DNA of 64,000 nucleotides, from positions 1 to 64,000 of the forward strand of contig JAJONO010000011.1 of the NCBI GenBank assembly GCA_021323535.1, given 5' to 3'. The notes under the pieces are model-generated. The model saw only the letters and a program-made list of their open reading frames with translations. It searched no databases and had not been told where the DNA came from. Shown here piece after piece: positions 61,432 to 64,000 of the stretch. A program made the translations under genes and the position numbers. Position 1 is the first letter of the stretch. Every line of letters begins with the position of its first letter. This DNA is from Bacteroidota bacterium. Its GTDB lineage: Bacteria; Bacteroidota; Bacteroidia; B-17B0; Aurantibacillaceae.

Positions 61432-62412
61432 CTACATAAACACCGGACAAACACGCTTCTTGGCAACGTAGCTTGGTTCTTTTTTAATGATGTAGTTTAT
61501 AAAAATTTCGAAAGCCCCGCGGCGATTGGTGGCCGCAATGAATTTACTTGTATTAATATCGTAAGCAATACCACTGTTCATAGTTTTGTAAGTGTAACCC
61601 ACTCTGAAGATCACAGCGTCTCTCGCTCTCCAGCAGGCTCCTGCAAGAACGGCTTTATTATCATCTCTGTTTAAATAATATTTTACCGAGCCGTGTGGAA
61701 TAACTTCGTAATATTTTCCCTGTTTGTTGAACAAAGCTTCTCCAATAACATCTGCTTTTGCGCTAACCGGAGTAACCACTCTTACATAATTACCGATCTT
61801 CATATCAAGCCGGCTCACAAAATTTCCCTGATAGCTAATAACAGGGGTTGTTAAGTGAAGTAGAGAAAAACCGTATGTTACATTCAACGATCGGTTGATA
61901 CGGTATTGGGCCGCGAGTCCGAAATTAATATCGGCGTAATTGTATTTTGTCCAGGTAAAACGTTCGCCCGAGGCAAGTGTCGGATTATATTGCAGGCCAT
62001 CGAACTGGTTATCGAAAGTCATACGTTCGTAGTCAAAACCAACCTGGCACCAGCCCACATTTAATCCAGCGGAAACCAGAAGAGAGCTATCGGCTGTAGC
62101 GGAATGTAAATACGTTCCACTTAAATATAAATGTGTGGTACCGTAACGTGTGTCACCTGCTTTATCACTGTTAAATAACACACCGGCACCAATCATATCT
62201 TTGGCGAATGAAGGTGGTTTAAACCGCGCCTCGCCATTCATACTGAATGTAGAATAAGGCACCGGTACGGCCTGCCACTGACTCCGGTAAATGGCTCCAA
62301 CCCTGTAATCGCCGTTGAACATACCTGTAAAGGCAGGAGAATGATTGAGCAGCGAACCGTCGTATTGTGAAAAATGAATATCCTGCCCGCTAACTGAGCC
62401 ACACAGGAGCAA
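61432..62412 (-). CDS. PorP/SprF family type IX secretion outer-membrane protein
   Basis: A 326-residue reading from TTG 62412 (MLLCGSVSGQDIHFSQYDGS). The mature start DIHFSQYDGSLLNHSPAFTG is the hallmark of PorP/SprF, and the rest is a barrel (AAQYRINRSLNVTYGFSLLH, RARDAVIFRVGYTYK). The TTG start leaves only half a signal peptide. Upstream in frame there is no ATG, GTG or TTG, but ATT 62445 would give a full one, KHSLKYFTSLLLLCGSVSGQ after the initiator. The gene may therefore start at ATT. It leads the operon with the OmpA/propeller and membrane protein genes and is divergent from gcdH. Confidence 0.9.
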   Translation of the reverse strand: MLLCGSVSGQDIHFSQYDGSLLNHSPAFTGMFNGDYRVGAIYRSQWQAVPVPYSTFSMNGEARFKPPSFAKDMIGAGVLFNSDKAGDTRYGTTHLYLSGTYLHSATADSSLLVSAGLNVGWCQVGFDYERMTFDNQFDGLQYNPTLASGERFTWTKYNYADINFGLAAQYRINRSLNVTYGFSLLHLTTPVISYQGNFVSRLDMKIGNYVRVVTPVSAKADVIGEALFNKQGKYYEVIPHGSVKYYLNRDDNKAVLAGACWRARDAVIFRVGYTYKTMNSGIAYDINTSKFIAATNRRGAFEIFINYIIKKEPSYVAKKRVCPVFM

Positions 62413-62459
62413 AAGAGATGTAAAATATTTTAGAGAATGTTTAATAACCTGTTCCTGTT

Positions 62460-62467
62460 TAAAGATA
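62460..62467 (-). promoter_or_regulatory. -7-like box of the PorP operon
   Basis: On the minus strand TATCTTTA (one mismatch to TAnnTTTG) lies 14 bases before ATT 62445 and 47 bases before TTG 62412. Confidence 0.4.
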
Positions 62468-62525
62468 CTGAATTTTGCAATGAAAACAAAGCTTTATAAA
62501 CCGTACACTAATCCCGGAATAATAC

Positions 62526-62533
62526 TAAATTTG
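62526..62533 (+). promoter_or_regulatory. -7 promoter box of gcdH
   Basis: TAAATTTG matches TAnnTTTG and lies 17 bases before the ATG at 62551. Confidence 0.6.
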
Positions 62534-62550
62534 TACCTCAATTTTAAACT

Positions 62551-63735
62551 ATGGCAACCGATAATTTCCAGGCTCACGATTATTATTTAATGGATGAGCT
62601 TTTAAGCGACGAACATAAATTAATTCGTGAAACAGCCCGCGCATGGGTGAAAAAAGAAGTAACTCCTATTGTTGAAGAGGCTTGTCAGACTACAAAATTC
62701 CCTAAACAATGGATCAAAGGTTTAGCCGAAATAGGCGCCTTCGGACCTTATATCCCGGCCGAATATGGCGGACCAGGACTTGACCAGATCTCTTACGGAC
62801 TCATTATGCAGGAACTGGAGCGTGGCGATAGTGGTCTCCGCTCTACAGCTTCGGTTCAGAGTTCACTCGTTATGTTCCCGATCTTTACTTACGGAAGCGA
62901 AGAACAAAAACGTAAATATTTACCAAAGCTGGCAACCGGCGATTTAATGGGTTGTTTCGGATTAACCGAGCCGGATCATGGAAGTAATCCTGCAGGAATG
63001 ATCACCAATTTTAAAGATGCCGGTGATGGAAAACACGTGATCCTTAACGGCGCAAAAATGTGGATCAGTAATTCTCCTTTCGCCGACATTGCCGTTGTTT
63101 GGGCAAAAGACGAAGCCGGAGATATTCGCGGTTTAGTTGTTGAACGCGGTATGGCCGGATTCACTACTCCTGAAACTCATGGCAAATGGAGCTTGCGCGC
63201 AAGTGCTACCGGAGAACTTGTTTTTGATAATGTAAAAGTTCCTAAAGAAAATATTTTCCCTAACATCAAAGGATTAAAAGGTCCTTTAGGTTGCCTTAAC
63301 AGTGCGCGTTACGGAATTGCATGGGGTGTTATTGGCGCAGCAATGGATTGTTACGACAGCGCTTTGCGTTACAGCAAGGAACGCGTTCAGTTCGGAAAAC
63401 CAATTGGCGCTTTCCAGTTAACACAAAAGAAATTAGCCGAGATGATCACCGAGATCACTAAAGCACAATTACTCACCTGGCGTTTAGGTGTTCTTAAAAA
63501 TGAGCACAGAGCTTCTCCATCACAGATCAGTATGGCAAAACGTAACAACGTTCACATGGCTTTGACCATTGCACGCGAAGCACGCCAGATCCATGGCGGT
63601 ATGGGAATTACAGGAGAATATCCTATCATGCGCCATATGATGAACCTTGAAAGTGTTATCACTTACGAAGGAACACATGACATTCACCTGTTGATTACAG
63701 GAATGGATGTTACGGGGTTTAATGCGTTTGGGTAG
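62551..63735 (+). CDS. gcdH: Glutaryl-CoA dehydrogenase
   Basis: FAD enzyme that oxidises and decarboxylates glutaryl-CoA to crotonyl-CoA in lysine and tryptophan breakdown. The 394-residue protein has the acyl-CoA dehydrogenase fold with the glutaryl-specific stretch GDSGLRSTASVQSSL (Arg about 98) and GCFGLTEPDHGSNP, the FAD region KWSLRASATGELVFDNV, the segment RQIHGGMGITGEYPI and the catalytic Glu in TYEGTHDIH (about 371). Length is normal. It is monocistronic with a perfect -7 box. The Arg-containing motif makes it more likely than a general acyl-CoA dehydrogenase. Confidence 0.92.
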   Translation: MATDNFQAHDYYLMDELLSDEHKLIRETARAWVKKEVTPIVEEACQTTKFPKQWIKGLAEIGAFGPYIPAEYGGPGLDQISYGLIMQELERGDSGLRSTASVQSSLVMFPIFTYGSEEQKRKYLPKLATGDLMGCFGLTEPDHGSNPAGMITNFKDAGDGKHVILNGAKMWISNSPFADIAVVWAKDEAGDIRGLVVERGMAGFTTPETHGKWSLRASATGELVFDNVKVPKENIFPNIKGLKGPLGCLNSARYGIAWGVIGAAMDCYDSALRYSKERVQFGKPIGAFQLTQKKLAEMITEITKAQLLTWRLGVLKNEHRASPSQISMAKRNNVHMALTIAREARQIHGGMGITGEYPIMRHMMNLESVITYEGTHDIHLLITGMDVTGFNAFG

Positions 63736-63757
63736 CGCTTCGACTCCGCTAAGCGTG

Positions 63758-63834
63758 ACGGCCACACTGTCATCCTGACGAAGGAAGGATCTCACTCAAA
63801 ACTCTAAAAGACAAACACAGATTAACACGGATTA
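63758..63834. repeat. Dispersed-repeat fragments after gcdH
   Basis: Contains GTCATCCTGACGAAGGAAGG (63769-63788) followed by ATCTCAC, a string I associate with repeats found in many Bacteroidota genomes, then CACAGATTAACACGGATT, two 10-bp copies related to the arms of the element at 12328-12407. Only the second similarity can be shown within this window. Confidence 0.45.
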
Positions 63835-63839
63835 AAAAT

Positions 63840-63866
63840 CCCCTTCGGGTAGAAGGGGGGTTTGTT
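63840..63866. terminator. Hairpin between gcdH and the metallophosphoesterase
   Basis: Stem CCCCTTC (63840-63846) and GAAGGGG (63852-63858), A-rich before and T-rich after; a plausible bidirectional terminator for the two convergent genes. Confidence 0.6.
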
Positions 63867-64000
63867 TAAGCCTTTAAATGAAATACAGCAATTTCTGATC
63901 TTGCCATAAATCGAATGGGGAGAATACTTGTCCCTATTCCTTTTAATACATACATGTTCCTTTTGTCGTCTTTATACCAACCTTTTAAATAATCGCCGCT
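63866..64000 (-). CDS. Metallophosphoesterase, C-terminal fragment (cut by window edge)
   Basis: The last 44 residues and stop of a leftward gene that continues beyond the window. The pattern SGDYLKGWYKDDKRNMYVLK, then GIGTSILPIRFMARSEIAVF, matches the C-terminus of YkuE/LpxG-like metallophosphoesterases (usual form: RGIGT...PIRF...PEI). The catalytic motifs lie outside. Family assignment is from this end alone. Confidence 0.65.
   Translation of the reverse strand, partial: SGDYLKGWYKDDKRNMYVLKGIGTSILPIRFMARSEIAVFHLKA

Overview
This window looks like a piece of a Bacteroidota (class Bacteroidia) chromosome of moderately low GC. Signs are a PorP/SprF-type protein beside an OmpA/beta-propeller protein, a subtilase with a type IX secretion (T9SS) C-terminal sorting domain, GIN-domain and DUF4476 proteins, a CarB without its allosteric domain, almost no Shine-Dalgarno sequences, and Bacteroidota-type -7 boxes (TAnnTTTG) a few bases upstream of start codons. 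Order and genus cannot be fixed from the sequence alone.

Layout. 1-2663: translation and nucleotide core (rpsB, tsf, pyrH). 2771-8353: a START-like protein with a histone-H1-like tail, tRNA-CAU, a secreted TPR-CHAT protein and a beta-barrel protein. 8560-11859: an ECF sigma factor, a membrane anti-sigma-like protein and a GIN-domain protein; the first and last share an ECF-type promoter. 12002-19459: small cell-envelope genes, a T9SS subtilase, an MFS transporter and a 41-residue lipoprotein. 19921-21572: bestrophin plus beta-carbonic anhydrase. 22103-26276: Skp-like chaperone, degenerate receiver, a STAS-like/histidine kinase/OmpR-type regulator operon, and a DUF4476 protein. 26383-49506: eight paralogous TPR-SpoIIE (PP2C-type) phosphatases, six of them in tandem, interleaved with paaZ, ridA, an RRM protein and carB. 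49577-50722: a YiiX-like hydrolase and a cytochrome c lipoprotein. 50885-58009: a signalling island with REC-PAS-kinase, 7TMR-DISM kinase, a GNAT-fold N-acyl amino acid synthase-like protein, a ThiF-nitroreductase fusion and a single receiver. 58013-62412: a PorP/OmpA/membrane-protein operon. 62551-63735: glutaryl-CoA dehydrogenase. The right edge cuts a metallophosphoesterase.

Three things stand out. First, the eight-member TPR-SpoIIE family: seven are exported and membrane anchored, one is apparently cytosolic, and all keep the metal-binding residues and the same linker helix. A STAS-like protein, the classical substrate class of such phosphatases, lies close by. Second, a tight operon joins a ThiF-nitroreductase fusion, an N-acyl amino acid synthase-like enzyme and a 7TMR-DISM receptor kinase, which could be a make-and-sense small-molecule circuit. 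Third, a heptanucleotide repeat family (mainly AACnnnn or its complement) is scattered between genes and also lies inside reading frames: in one surface loop of several SpoIIE paralogues and in the linker of the anti-sigma-like protein.

Many genes here seem to start with TTG or GTG, in several cases decided by the position of the promoter or signal peptide. I saw no CRISPR array, prophage, insertion sequence or rRNA.
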